Assembly (NCBI GenBank): GCA_011391635.1
Contig: JAABQD010000001.1
Location: 1-64,000, forward strand
DNA: 64,000 nt
Direction of reading: 5' to 3'
From: Sulfurimonas sp.
GTDB taxonomy: Bacteria; Campylobacterota; Campylobacteria; Campylobacterales; Sulfurimonadaceae
Shown: positions 1-10,582 of the stretch, piece by piece
How the letters are laid out: each line of letters starts with the position of its first letter
Numbering within the stretch: position 1 is the stretch's first letter
Program-made: the position numbers and the translations under genes
The notes under the pieces: model-generated
What the model was told of the DNA's origin: nothing
Database searches by the model: none
Seen by the model: the letters and a program-made list of their open reading frames with translations, nothing else

Positions 1-1
1 T

Positions 2-124
2 CAATCCTGCAGTGTATTGGTTTAACCAGTTTTGAAGTCCATCTGGCTCTGCTGCTCTGTTAAATGCTGCGAAATAAATCTTCGCTATCTCTTGTCTCGC
101 TGTGTCTAATGCGTCTAGTGCCAT
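2..124 (-). CDS. DUF4214-like protein, N-terminal fragment running off the window edge
   Basis: Manual translation of the minus strand from ATG at 124: MALDALDTARQEIAKIYFAAFNRAAEPDGLQNWLNQYTAGL, open to the edge; resembles the DUF4214 signature (YxAxFxRxxxxxGLxxW). Not in the ORF track. Confidence 0.6.
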   Translation of the reverse strand, partial: MALDALDTARQEIAKIYFAAFNRAAEPDGLQNWLNQYTAGL

Positions 125-295
125 TTTTGTGTCCTTTTATTTAAGTCAATTGCAAAATGGTATAGGAAGAGTGTGATGAAGTGTGATGAAAGGAAAAGAA
201 ACTGAAATTTTGTTAATTATATTTTTAAATAATTACAAATATTTAAAAATATATATTTCCACATGCCATGTGCTTGCTTTCTCAGAAGTGATGAA

Positions 296-982
296 TTATA
301 CTTTTAAACAATATCCTTTGCCATAAATATTTTCAAGATACATGTTTGGTATTTTTTTTCGTAGATGACTAATCTGAGCTTTTACAGAATCTTTTGATAT
401 TTCATCATCAAAGCTATTGTCCCATATATTGGCCATTATATCTTCAAAGGTTACGCAAGTTCCACGTTTTGACACCAAGAGAGAGATTAACTTTTGCTCT
501 TTTGGAGATAAATCTATTTCTCTTACATTAGAAATCCAAGTGCTGTTCTCAACAAAATATGTAGTGTCTGGACTCAGCTTAATACATTTGTTTGAAGTAA
601 AAATTAGTTCGGATGCAACTTTGTCAAGGGCTTGTTTTAAATCATAAGGTGCTACAGGTTTGATTAAATATCTACTCATATCAATCTCGGTCGCTTGGAG
701 TAATAACTCTTTTTCTGTATGCGCTGTCAGCATAATGATTCTTGTTCTTGTGTCTCTTTTTCTAATTTTTTGAGCAACTTCTAAGCCATTTACTTTTGGC
801 ATATTTATATCAAGTATTACAACATCGGGGAGATGTTGTTGATGCAGTTCAAGTGCTTCATGACCATCTGAAGCACAATACACTTTTTTAAAATATGTTT
901 CAAAATATTCAGCCATTTTTACTTGGACTTGACTCTCATCCTCTGCATAAAGAAGTGTAAACTCTTTTAAATACTCTCTCAT
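296..982 (-). CDS. OmpR-type response regulator (receiver plus winged-helix domain)
   Basis: Receiver motifs (LYAEDE, VVILDINMP, TAH, KP) and a C-terminal trans_reg_C-like domain; overlaps the upstream kinase ORF. Confidence 0.9.
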   Translation of the reverse strand: MREYLKEFTLLYAEDESQVQVKMAEYFETYFKKVYCASDGHEALELHQQHLPDVVILDINMPKVNGLEVAQKIRKRDTRTRIIMLTAHTEKELLLQATEIDMSRYLIKPVAPYDLKQALDKVASELIFTSNKCIKLSPDTTYFVENSTWISNVREIDLSPKEQKLISLLVSKRGTCVTFEDIMANIWDNSFDDEISKDSVKAQISHLRKKIPNMYLENIYGKGYCLKV

Positions 983-2370
983 AATAACTCCTTTTTCAAA
1001 GTAATAATAAATTTTGCACCTATTTTTGTGTTATACACTTTAATAAAACCATCCATATGTTCTTCAATAATCATTTTACAGATATAAAGCCCTAATCCAC
1101 TCCCACCATATTGATGTTTGGTTGAGTAGTAGGGTTCAAAGATACGATGAATATCGTCATCTGTGATTCCTCCACCATTATCTTCAACGATAATATTAAT
1201 GACTTCTGGATACTCTTGCACTGAAACAAAAATCTTTTTATCTTTAATATCACGCTGTTTTAACACATCTACTGCATTGCTTATTATGCTAATTACTACT
1301 TGAATCAACTCGTTTTTATAGACTGAAATACTTAGATTATCTGCTTTGTCAAAGCAGATTGTTATATCTTTACTCACACTGCTTACGAGACTGAATGAAT
1401 ACGCAACTATCTCATTAATGTCAACAGTTTCCATCTCTTTATCTTTGCGAAAAAAACTTCTAAAATCTTCTATTGTTTGAGACATGTGTGCTGTTAGATT
1501 TGTTGCTTCTAGTATATTATCTTCTAAGTAGCGTTCATCTAATTTTCCAAGTTCATAAGCACGGTCAATATTCATAAAAATTGCATTGATATTCATAAGT
1601 GGTTGACGCCACTGGTGTGCGATATTATCAATCATCTCTCCCATAGATTCAAGACGGCTTTTATGAGAAAGCTCTTTTTCCGATTTCATTCGTTTTTGAA
1701 GCTCTTCTTCCACTTTTTTGAGCATCTCTATCGTTGTGTTATTGATGAGTGCGACCTCATTTTTCCCACCCATAGGAACTATTTCGAGTTGAACTCCCGG
1801 TATATATAAACTTAATTTTTTTGTAAGGTCTTTAAGTGGCTTCATTGAAAGATAGATAACTATGGATAAAATGATTATAGACACTATAAACAGAAAAAAC
1901 ATACGAATCAAAAACAAGTTGTATTGATCGATAATTGTATATAAATACTTTGAATGTGTGTATTGGATTGTAATAAAACCAGAGTTGGCATTTAATAATC
2001 TGTCATACATTTCAACTTTTAAAGTGTAGAGATTATCTTTTGACAACTGCTTCGTATCATTTTCATTGCCTTGCTTTGCTTCATAAAATGGACGCATTGT
2101 ATTATCACTTAAAGTCACATGGATTATTTCAGGATGCGTTTCAAAAAGCTGTTTTATATCATTTTTATAACCGCTTTCAAGTCCTAAAGAGTGGTTAATA
2201 CTGATGATTGGTTCAACTGTTTTCGCAATGGAAGTAAATTTTTCATTTTCTAATATATATAGCTGTTTATTTACAGTATCGTAATTTTCAAAGCTAAAAG
2301 TAGCCATAAAAATCATCGTAACCAAAGTTATACTAAAAATAATTTTGAAAAAAAGTGATATATTTTTCAT
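979..2370 (-). CDS. Membrane sensor histidine kinase
   Basis: Two TM segments, H-box IAHQWRQPL, N-box NAVDVL, G-boxes DNGGGI and GSGLGLYICK. Confidence 0.92.
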   Translation of the reverse strand: MKNISLFFKIIFSITLVTMIFMATFSFENYDTVNKQLYILENEKFTSIAKTVEPIISINHSLGLESGYKNDIKQLFETHPEIIHVTLSDNTMRPFYEAKQGNENDTKQLSKDNLYTLKVEMYDRLLNANSGFITIQYTHSKYLYTIIDQYNLFLIRMFFLFIVSIIILSIVIYLSMKPLKDLTKKLSLYIPGVQLEIVPMGGKNEVALINNTTIEMLKKVEEELQKRMKSEKELSHKSRLESMGEMIDNIAHQWRQPLMNINAIFMNIDRAYELGKLDERYLEDNILEATNLTAHMSQTIEDFRSFFRKDKEMETVDINEIVAYSFSLVSSVSKDITICFDKADNLSISVYKNELIQVVISIISNAVDVLKQRDIKDKKIFVSVQEYPEVINIIVEDNGGGITDDDIHRIFEPYYSTKHQYGGSGLGLYICKMIIEEHMDGFIKVYNTKIGAKFIITLKKELL

Positions 2371-2894
2371 TTGATTTTCGCTATTTTGTAGATTACATTA
2401 TCTAGAATTATGTTGCTTTGCTTTAAAGATTCGAGACTAATATAGGGAGAAACTTTATTGCTTATATACAGGCTCATTAAAGTTCCATAATCAAGATAAT
2501 TTTTATCATAAGAGAAGGTGATAAGAGAGTTTTCTTGTGCTGATTTATTTACACTCAGAACACTCTCTTTATCTCCTAAAAGTTGATAGTAAGCTGTTAC
2601 TGCCTCTGTTGCATCAAACTCTTTATACTCTTTTACTGTAATTTGAAACGGGTGTTCTTTTAAAGAAGGATAAAAACTAAGCATCTCTTCTTTGAGGCTG
2701 TTTGCAATTTTTATATCTTCTTCTGTATAGAGAATAATAACTTTGATAGCACCATTTACGAGTTTCTCATCTATTTTAGTATCAATAAGAAGTATTTTTG
2801 GAAATACTTTCGCATGAATACCAATTATCTCAGTATTGTAATTATCTGCAACTGCACTGAAAACAAGACAAAAGAGTAGTATCAAATATCTCAT
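2367..2894 (-). CDS. Periplasmic YfiR-like protein
   Basis: 175 aa, signal peptide, overlaps the kinase gene; YfiR/DUF4154-like character. Confidence 0.5.
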   Translation of the reverse strand: MRYLILLFCLVFSAVADNYNTEIIGIHAKVFPKILLIDTKIDEKLVNGAIKVIILYTEEDIKIANSLKEEMLSFYPSLKEHPFQITVKEYKEFDATEAVTAYYQLLGDKESVLSVNKSAQENSLITFSYDKNYLDYGTLMSLYISNKVSPYISLESLKQSNIILDNVIYKIAKIK

Positions 2895-2994
2895 GCAACA
2901 GCACTTCTATATTTAATAATACGATTTAAGCTCATAACTCATTCCTTTCTAAGCAAATGATAACCAAAAAGCGTGACGAATAATAACAAAGTAC

Positions 2995-5076
2995 CTAAAA
3001 ATCATACTGTATATTTGCGTAAATTACTCTACCTTCTCTTTGCATTGGTGCTATGTTTGCCCCTAAAGATGGATAGTAGTATGTCGTATCGAGTAAATTT
3101 TTAACTATAAGCGATGTAGTAAAATCTTTTTTAACACGATAACGCAAAGTTGAATCTAAAAGCAGAACATCATCAATAGTACCGTTATATTTTGCTAACT
3201 CTTTTTTACCATAGTAGCGTGCAACATTGCTCCAGCTAACGGATGGAGTTATTGGATAAATATATGCGGCATGTGCAATAGATTGTGAAATATCTGGATT
3301 ATTGATTTCAATGTTCTCTCCCAAAGCTATATTCGTATATTTGTACTGAGTATAACTTGCATTGAGCATAAGCTTTGAGCGATTGTTAAATTCTTCTGAA
3401 TACTCCAATTCAACTCCATGACTATAACGCTCTTTGGAGTTGTTGTGATACATCAGCTGATTATCCAAACTAGCATCAATTGCATCTTTATAAATTGAGT
3501 AATATATATTTGCTCTAAGTATTTGATTGGAATGTGTATATACATAAGCTGCCTCAAAAGTATCTACACTCTCTGGCTTAAGCGAAGAATTTCCTACATA
3601 AATGTTTAAGTGATTTACAAAAAACGCTTCAGTATAAGATGGAGTACGATACGCTCTAGAATATATGAGTTTAAAAATATTTATATTATCTTCGGAGTAC
3701 ACCAATGCTCCACGCCAACTGAGCATTGAATCAAAAAATTCATAATCATCTAAGCGTATATTAAACGAAACATCTAAAGTTTCACTCGCTTGATATAATT
3801 CTTGAAAATAATAAGATTGTAGCAGTTGTCTATTGCTAGGCATGTTATAAAAACCTCTATCACCCTCAAGTGAAGTAAGTTTTGTTTCGTTTGCCCAATA
3901 AACTCCTAACATATAGGGGTCTTCAACACCTATTTTACTAATATTGTCAACATTGGTTGCATATTGATTTTTAGTCAAATCAACATATCCAGCGTAAGCA
4001 CCTACCTTCAATTTGTGTCTATCAAACTGCGTATTTTCAAGTGCGATTTCTGAATATGTAGTTTGCGTAGTGTTTTGTACATCAAAGTGAGGATTTGTTA
4101 AACCAACTGGGTTAGGCTCTATCTGATAGAAATAACTATTTACTCTATAGTCATTTAAAAGTGTTCCCAAATCAGCTTTTATTACGAAGTTGTCCGCTAA
4201 TTTAGACTCATAGGAGAGTTTTGCAGATCCTGTTTTGTACTCTGTATAGCCATCATCATTAAAATCTAAAAGGTTGTACTCACCATAATAATTTTGAGAG
4301 TGCTTTACAAAATAACGAGTAGTAAATGTCCATTCATCTTTATTTGCAATAAATCCAAAGCTTTTTTCTTGTAAACCTTCTAGTGACTCTTTTTCACGAC
4401 TAAAAGTATCATTCACTCCGTACATAGCAGGCAATGGAAATGGCAAAATTGACACTGGGGCACTAGGTGCATCTACAGTTCTGTCATGCTTTTTATAATA
4501 AGCATCCACGCCTATATTCCAATTATCAAGTTGTGTATGTAAAACTGCTGAACCTTTTTTGTAATTAAAACTTCCAGCTTCAAAATTCACACTATTGTTG
4601 GCACTTTTAATGCCTGACTTAGTAATGATATTAACAGCTCCAAGAAATGCACCTTGTCCGTAAATGGCAGATGCACCACCACGCAACACCTCAATACGCT
4701 CAATTAATTCAATAGGAAAATCAGCATAATAATTGTAACCAATATCTACACCATCAAGAAAATATTTCATTTTGATATAAACATAATTATTTGGCTCGCT
4801 TGCACCTCTAGTGATAACTCGATTATTGCCTGAGGTTGAAACAGTGGTCTCCATTCCTGGAATAAAGTCAAAAGCCTCATTCAGTGTTCTCACACCCAAA
4901 GCTTGTAAATCGTCACTGTAAAGTACAGTAAGCACCGATGGCTGGTGGTCTATATTTATATTTGTTTTTGTTGTAAAGTCAGTCATCTCTTTAAAAAGTG
5001 ATTCAAAATCATTTTTTTCTTGTGCAAAAAGAGTCAAAGATGTTAACACACTACATACGATAATACGATTCTTCAT
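2995..5076 (-). CDS. TonB-dependent outer membrane receptor
   Basis: 693 aa, signal peptide, plug domain (VLRGGASAIYGQGAFLGAVNIITKSG), terminal beta-barrel strand ending in F. Confidence 0.92.
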   Translation of the reverse strand: MKNRIIVCSVLTSLTLFAQEKNDFESLFKEMTDFTTKTNINIDHQPSVLTVLYSDDLQALGVRTLNEAFDFIPGMETTVSTSGNNRVITRGASEPNNYVYIKMKYFLDGVDIGYNYYADFPIELIERIEVLRGGASAIYGQGAFLGAVNIITKSGIKSANNSVNFEAGSFNYKKGSAVLHTQLDNWNIGVDAYYKKHDRTVDAPSAPVSILPFPLPAMYGVNDTFSREKESLEGLQEKSFGFIANKDEWTFTTRYFVKHSQNYYGEYNLLDFNDDGYTEYKTGSAKLSYESKLADNFVIKADLGTLLNDYRVNSYFYQIEPNPVGLTNPHFDVQNTTQTTYSEIALENTQFDRHKLKVGAYAGYVDLTKNQYATNVDNISKIGVEDPYMLGVYWANETKLTSLEGDRGFYNMPSNRQLLQSYYFQELYQASETLDVSFNIRLDDYEFFDSMLSWRGALVYSEDNINIFKLIYSRAYRTPSYTEAFFVNHLNIYVGNSSLKPESVDTFEAAYVYTHSNQILRANIYYSIYKDAIDASLDNQLMYHNNSKERYSHGVELEYSEEFNNRSKLMLNASYTQYKYTNIALGENIEINNPDISQSIAHAAYIYPITPSVSWSNVARYYGKKELAKYNGTIDDVLLLDSTLRYRVKKDFTTSLIVKNLLDTTYYYPSLGANIAPMQREGRVIYANIQYDF

Positions 5077-5128
5077 GATAATCCTGCTTGTAAAATGTGT
5101 TAGTGCTACGCTATCTTAGCGAATAATT

Positions 5129-6865
5129 TTATTTATTCAAAAATCCCATCGATTTTTCACTGTCAAAATTTGCATCTTTTTCTCTATTTATCTCTTCAAC
5201 AAAATCAGTAAGAGTAAAAATTGGTTTTTTTCGAACAGCTACTTTATAGGCTGTATTTTTGATAATGAGATTGATTTGTCCACCTGTGAGAGAGTATTTT
5301 GCCAAAGGAGCGGCATCAAAATCTTTCTCATAAGGTGCATCGATAGGCAACATTTTTTTCCACAGCTCTGCTCTTTGTGCTTCGTCTGGTTTTTTAAACT
5401 CTATCTTGTAGTTAAATCTTCTTGAAAAGGCTTTATCAATGTTTTCAAGCAAGTTTGTTGTGGCAATGAGCATTCCTTTAAACTTTTCTATCTGTTCTAA
5501 AAAGATATTTTGCATCTGGTTGTGCATTTGGTCGGCACTTGAGCTTATGCCACTTGAACGAGAACTTAAAAATTGGTCAGCTTCATTTAAAAGAAGGATA
5601 GGTTCTGACTTTGTTTTTTCACATAAGTCATAAAAGGTGTCAAAAATTTTACGCACATTTTTTTCACTCTCACCCACATACATAGATAAAATTTTGGAAC
5701 AATCAAATGCCAAAACCTGTCTTTTTAGCGATTTTGCAAGGGAATACGCTGTCATAGTTTTACCCGTTCCAGCCGCTCCATAAAAAATAATCCTTGCATC
5801 AATTCCACTCTTTTTATCTTTGACGCCCCACTCTACGAGACGATTGATAACTTCTTTATCCACTTGACGCATTAAATTTTCTAAGGTCTCTTCAGTTTTT
5901 TTGTTTAAAACTACATCAGAGAGAGAAGTTTCAGGCTCTATCAGCTCAAAAATATCTTGCTCATCCATAATTGCGTTGAGTTTGAGTTTACGCACTTTTT
6001 TATTTTTTTGTGGATGGATAATACTTTGAAGAACCTCATCGACAATATAAAAAGCTCTTGAAATACCACCAAAAGGGTTGAGCATCTCCTCATAATCAAT
6101 AATTCCAGAACTGATGAGATTCGAGCCATCTTCAAGAAGTGAGCGGTTTTTTATCCGCTCGTACTCATCAAACGAGATTAAATCTATGAGCGTATTCATC
6201 TCTCGAAGTGACGAATCTGTTGCACTGTACTCCTCACGAAGCAGTGCTATAAAAATTACCTGCTCATAATTCGTCATCTTTTTTTGCTTAAAAAATTTAT
6301 CCAAAATAAGACTCTCAGAAGTCTGTGCTATGCGGTCAACTATCCGTTTTTCCAAAAGTTTGAGTTTGTTTTGAAGTCTATCAATCCCGAGTGAGTGTTC
6401 ATGGGTACTTTGACGAATTACACTCATCTTTTGGTAGAGTTCAATGCGAAAAAATTGGTCTTGCAGATACTCCAAATGGTCGCCATAAGGTTTAATATCT
6501 GGCAAATCACTCTCCAAAGTTCCCTCTTGGAGAAGTTTCAAGAAAGAGGGTGTCAAACCTATGGCAGTGTTGAGAAGCTCCAGCGGAGTGACCTCAGACA
6601 TCTTCATCGGTGTGAAGCTTTGCTGATGCAACCATCCAAGTTCTAAGAGATTTTTTAGCTCTTTTAAATGACTTAAGTGTTTGTATTTATCAGTCGGGTA
6701 CAAATCTTGCAAAAGGTCTAAAATCAAAATGTCATCTTGACCTTCCACATATTTTTTGGCGAGATACTGAAGCATCAAAGCCTCATCACTGCTACATTTG
6801 AGATGTACAAAGATTTCAGACTCTTCAATCTTCTTTTGCGATAAAAAATTTACTAATGTTTTCAA
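5129..6865 (-). CDS. AAA family ATPase
   Basis: Walker A GAAGTGKT, Walker B-like PILLLNEAD, sensor ATTN. Confidence 0.88.
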   Translation of the reverse strand: MKTLVNFLSQKKIEESEIFVHLKCSSDEALMLQYLAKKYVEGQDDILILDLLQDLYPTDKYKHLSHLKELKNLLELGWLHQQSFTPMKMSEVTPLELLNTAIGLTPSFLKLLQEGTLESDLPDIKPYGDHLEYLQDQFFRIELYQKMSVIRQSTHEHSLGIDRLQNKLKLLEKRIVDRIAQTSESLILDKFFKQKKMTNYEQVIFIALLREEYSATDSSLREMNTLIDLISFDEYERIKNRSLLEDGSNLISSGIIDYEEMLNPFGGISRAFYIVDEVLQSIIHPQKNKKVRKLKLNAIMDEQDIFELIEPETSLSDVVLNKKTEETLENLMRQVDKEVINRLVEWGVKDKKSGIDARIIFYGAAGTGKTMTAYSLAKSLKRQVLAFDCSKILSMYVGESEKNVRKIFDTFYDLCEKTKSEPILLLNEADQFLSSRSSGISSSADQMHNQMQNIFLEQIEKFKGMLIATTNLLENIDKAFSRRFNYKIEFKKPDEAQRAELWKKMLPIDAPYEKDFDAAPLAKYSLTGGQINLIIKNTAYKVAVRKKPIFTLTDFVEEINREKDANFDSEKSMGFLNK

Positions 6866-6873
6866 AAATTTCC

Positions 6874-8091
6874 TTAAAATTTATACTCTAATCCAGCAGA
6901 GACAAGCAACACATTTGCGTTTGTAAACTCTCCTAAAATCGAGCTATTTGTGACACTGCGACTCTCTCTCATAGAGTAAAGTCCTGCCAATCCTACGCTT
7001 AGTTGTTCATCTATTTTATAACGCCCACCCAAAGAGAGTGACAGAGAGTTTGAATCAGGAAGCTCAAAGCTAAAAGTCTCTTCTGGCACAGGTGTTTCAT
7101 CGATAACTGCTCCCGCCATGAGTGTAAAAGCATCAAGCTCTTGCGTAATACCCAAACGATATACAGTTGTGTCCTTCCAATCTTTTGTCACGGGAGTTCC
7201 AAAGACGATGTTTGTTACAGGATTTACACTCCCGCTATAATCAAAATCGAGCTGGTTATATGCAGACCACATATTTTTTTCATAGACGACTTCAACCGTT
7301 GTCTGCGATGCAAATGTATAAGCAACTGCCGCACTTATCGTCGCTGGAATTGGGATAGTTACAGTTGAGCCACTCTGTGAAGTATAAAGTGCTCCTGCAC
7401 CGCCACCAAATCTATTTGTCATATCTCTAAACGAGAGTGTTGCATCGCCCTCTTCTGTGAGGTTTACCTGAGAGCGGTATGTCAAAGCTATATCGAGTGC
7501 CGATGTCGGTTTGTAACTCCAAGCGAGATTATAAGCATAATCAAGAGAACTACCACTCATATCACGCGAAGCTATCGGCGATGTGCTTTTAACAATTCCC
7601 TCAGATGAGATAATTCTAAATCCACATGCCAAGGCAGCTTTATCTCCGATAGGAATAGCGACACTTGGATTGATTTCTACGGTTTGAAGCGTAAACTCCT
7701 CTGCCGAATAGACCGCAGGAGCATCACTCCATCTTTTTGAGAGTCCAGCAGGAGATATGACACTCAAACCAACTCTTGCCTCACCCGCTTTGCCTGAGAC
7801 ATAATGCACAGAAGGAACAATAAACTTTTCATCTTTTGCGTCAATCTCCACACCTGTTGCTTTATAGTTTGGTGCATTCAAACCAATGTACATCAAATCC
7901 GCTTCAACTCTCTGAGCATCGCTCATAAATACCATATTTGCAGGATTATAATACGCTGCATCCGCTGAGTGATTTTGTGCAATATTTGCTGCACTCAAAG
8001 CTACCGCATTTAATGAAAGCTCAGGGATTTTATATCCACCTGCCATCAAAACAGACGCACTCATAAAAGACAATAAAACTATTTTTTTCAT
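6874..8091 (-). CDS. OmpP1/FadL/TodX family outer membrane transporter
   Basis: N-terminal YKIPELSLNAVALSAANIAQNHSADAAYYNPANM and terminal LEYKF. Confidence 0.85.
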   Translation of the reverse strand: MKKIVLLSFMSASVLMAGGYKIPELSLNAVALSAANIAQNHSADAAYYNPANMVFMSDAQRVEADLMYIGLNAPNYKATGVEIDAKDEKFIVPSVHYVSGKAGEARVGLSVISPAGLSKRWSDAPAVYSAEEFTLQTVEINPSVAIPIGDKAALACGFRIISSEGIVKSTSPIASRDMSGSSLDYAYNLAWSYKPTSALDIALTYRSQVNLTEEGDATLSFRDMTNRFGGGAGALYTSQSGSTVTIPIPATISAAVAYTFASQTTVEVVYEKNMWSAYNQLDFDYSGSVNPVTNIVFGTPVTKDWKDTTVYRLGITQELDAFTLMAGAVIDETPVPEETFSFELPDSNSLSLSLGGRYKIDEQLSVGLAGLYSMRESRSVTNSSILGEFTNANVLLVSAGLEYKF

Positions 8092-8142
8092 ATAAAATTC
8101 TTCCCCTGATTTTTTTCTTTGCCCATACTACACAAGTGTAAC

Positions 8143-8991
8143 TTAATTTTCAAAAGAGTAGAGAAGTTTTATCTCATCACTCCAAAGTGTCTCATCAATC
8201 GTCTCAAGAATGAGTGGAATATCATTCATTCGTGTATCATTCATAATAAATCGAAATGCATCCAGTCCGATTTTGCCCTGTCCAAGAGAGTGGTGTCTAT
8301 CGACATGACTTCCTAAATCTGGCTTAGAATCGTTGATGTGCATTCCCATTAGATACTTAAAACCGACAATGTTTTCAAACTCTGCCCAAGTTTTGTCATA
8401 CGCCTCTCTCGTGCGGATATCATACCCTGCAGTAAACATATGGCATGTGTCAATGCAAACACCTACACGGGATTTGTCTTCGATTTTGTCTATGATTTGT
8501 GCGAGATGCTCAAACCTCCAGCCGAGGTTGCTTCCCTGACCTGCGGTGTTTTCAAGCACCAAACTCACTCCACTTGTTTTGTCCAAAGTAACATTCATCG
8601 CCTCAGCAATTTTACTTAAACACTCATCTTCGCTTATCTTTTTAAGATGGCTTCCCGGATGAAAGTTAAGTCTATCAAGCCCCAAAAGCTCACATCTTTG
8701 CACCTCATCCAAAAAAGCGTCCATAGATTTTTCTCTTGCCTCATCTTCTGGATGCCCTAGATTTATCAAATAGCTGTCATGTGGAAGTATATGTTTTGGC
8801 AAAATTCCGCTTATTTCTAAAGCTTTTTTAAACTTATCAATCGTCTCAGTATCAAGCGGTTTTGCGTTCCACTGTCTTTGATTTTTTGTAAAAAGTGCAA
8901 AAGCTTTTGCACCGATTGCCACGGCATTTGTCACTGCATTAAAAACTCCACCACTGGCACTGACGTGTGCTCCTACGAACTTATTGCTCAC
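8143..8991 (-). CDS. nfo: Endonuclease IV
   Basis: [67 protein letters not shown]. Confidence 0.95.
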   Translation of the reverse strand: MSNKFVGAHVSASGGVFNAVTNAVAIGAKAFALFTKNQRQWNAKPLDTETIDKFKKALEISGILPKHILPHDSYLINLGHPEDEAREKSMDAFLDEVQRCELLGLDRLNFHPGSHLKKISEDECLSKIAEAMNVTLDKTSGVSLVLENTAGQGSNLGWRFEHLAQIIDKIEDKSRVGVCIDTCHMFTAGYDIRTREAYDKTWAEFENIVGFKYLMGMHINDSKPDLGSHVDRHHSLGQGKIGLDAFRFIMNDTRMNDIPLILETIDETLWSDEIKLLYSFEN

Positions 8992-9000
8992 TCTATTTCC

Positions 9001-9474
9001 TTACTCTGTATCTTTTATATTAAAAATAATATTGTTCTTTTTATCTTTAAACATTACGGCATGTGGAGTTACTTTGTAATTTATATCCACATACTTGTCT
9101 TTTATGTTTTGCTCAAATCCATCATTTGTTTTGACTCTATTTTTGCCACCATAAATCGGTGTACCTAAAAGTATATTTTGCAACACATCATCATCATAAA
9201 ATGTGCTCAAATAATCCTTGTTAAAACTCGCTTTGCTCATACACCCATCACTCACACAGATGAGATGATTGACGCTAATTTTTTCGATACATTTCCCAGC
9301 CATAAAGAGTTCTAGTTCGATTTTTTCATCACTGTTTCGGATGTAACCCGTATCTGCAAATTTTATTTTTGGTGATTTAATAATAAAAACTTTTGTTTGT
9401 GTTCGCTCATAAGTTTTCACACTACACGCACTAAAAAGAAGTGCAAAAGTGAGGTAAAGTGCTAGTTTTATCAT
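9001..9474 (-). CDS. Putative lipoprotein
   Basis: Lipobox LLFSACS; 157 aa. Confidence 0.6.
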   Translation of the reverse strand: MIKLALYLTFALLFSACSVKTYERTQTKVFIIKSPKIKFADTGYIRNSDEKIELELFMAGKCIEKISVNHLICVSDGCMSKASFNKDYLSTFYDDDVLQNILLGTPIYGGKNRVKTNDGFEQNIKDKYVDINYKVTPHAVMFKDKKNNIIFNIKDTE

Positions 9475-9911
9475 CTGTTTTTTCCTTCTATCTCTTTTTT
9501 ATAAAAATCTTCACTGCTCATAAGAGTCAAATCATCGCTATAAAAATTTTTATCATTAGAGATAATAAGTTCGCAATTTTGTTTTTTCGCCAATACATAT
9601 TGCAAAGTGTCTTCAAAATCAGTGTACTTTGCGTTTTCTCTCATAAGCAAACAAGTTTTTTCAATCTCTTTATTTGAAAACTCTATCACTTTACAAAATT
9701 TGTTTATCTGCTCAATACTACTGAGTGCTTTTTGTTTATCTTTTTTTGAAAGAATGTAGTAGATTGTAGTTATGAGGTCACAGCTTGTGTACATTTTTAT
9801 CTGTTTATCTGCAAGATACACAAGAAGGGACAAACTTTTTTCATAAGTTACTCTTGCGTCGTCATTTGCATCGATAAAAATATTAGCATCCAAGAAAACA
9901 CTCTTATACAT
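9471..9911 (-). CDS. PIN domain toxin-like protein
   Basis: VFLDANIFID N-terminus and conserved acidic residues; adjacent to a small RHH-like gene. Confidence 0.8.
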   Translation of the reverse strand: MYKSVFLDANIFIDANDDARVTYEKSLSLLVYLADKQIKMYTSCDLITTIYYILSKKDKQKALSSIEQINKFCKVIEFSNKEIEKTCLLMRENAKYTDFEDTLQYVLAKKQNCELIISNDKNFYSDDLTLMSSEDFYKKEIEGKNR

Positions 9912-10137
9912 CCCAATTTGCCTTGACTTCTTGGATAGTTAAATCACCCCAAAGTCCAGAACCGCTTCCTGCAAACTGATAAATAGCCTCAAGTTTTTCC
10001 TCTTTAGAATACTCTTCATACTCTTGTTCTATAAGGTTTTTCACAACCTCAGTCTGCGTGATACCTTTTTGTTTCGCCATCTTTTCCAAATGTTCCGCTA
10101 TCTCTTCATCGAGTAAAAAATTTTTTCTAATTGTCAT
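9904..10137 (-). CDS. Ribbon-helix-helix antitoxin-like protein
   Basis: 77 aa, MTIRKNFLLDEEIAEHLEKMAKQKGITQTEVVKNLIEQE; overlaps the PIN gene. Confidence 0.75.
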   Translation of the reverse strand: MTIRKNFLLDEEIAEHLEKMAKQKGITQTEVVKNLIEQEYEEYSKEEKLEAIYQFAGSGSGLWGDLTIQEVKANWDV

Positions 10138-10151
10138 GTCATACTCCTTGA

Positions 10152-10415
10152 TTGATGAGTATTATAGCATATATATTTTTTATACATATTTTCCAAAGAG
10201 TTCAGATATCAACTCAGCGAAAAAAAGAAAAAAATGTAACCGCCACCATTTACACCAAAAACATCATCGCACAGTTAGAACTTGATATCAAAAAGCACAA
10301 CACCAAAGAGCTTTACCGCATAGGAGCAAGTTTAAGAGATTTAGGCAAAGCATGGTTTGCTTTTTCTAAGTTTGAAATGGAGAGTTTTGATATTTTGAGT
10401 AGATTGGAAGGGTAA
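10152..10415 (+). CDS. Hypothetical protein, possibly a gene remnant
   Basis: ORF with a plausible C-terminal part (LYRIGASLRDLGKAWFAFSKFEMESFD) but an unconvincing N-terminus. Confidence 0.3.
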   Translation: MMSIIAYIFFIHIFQRVQISTQRKKEKNVTATIYTKNIIAQLELDIKKHNTKELYRIGASLRDLGKAWFAFSKFEMESFDILSRLEG

Positions 10416-10582
10416 TTTGAGCGAATTGTGAAATTTGAAACATAAAAAGGATGTCAAATGAGTATTGAACAAATCAATATAAACAATTTATCTTATTTTA
10501 TATTTGATATTAGCACTAGTAATAATGCCAATAATTATGATAAAATACATTGATTTACAACATTAAAACATAAAGAAAGACA

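Noticed and set aside
169-188. Direct repeat agtgtgatga x2
   Set aside because: Only two short units, no wider pattern.
5439-6646. Several short ORFs opposite or nested in the AAA ATPase gene
   Set aside because: Overlap a well-supported CDS; typical chance ORFs in AT-rich DNA.
9471-10137. PIN/RHH toxin-antitoxin pair as a novel system
   Set aside because: Looks like a standard type II arrangement; reported as features only.
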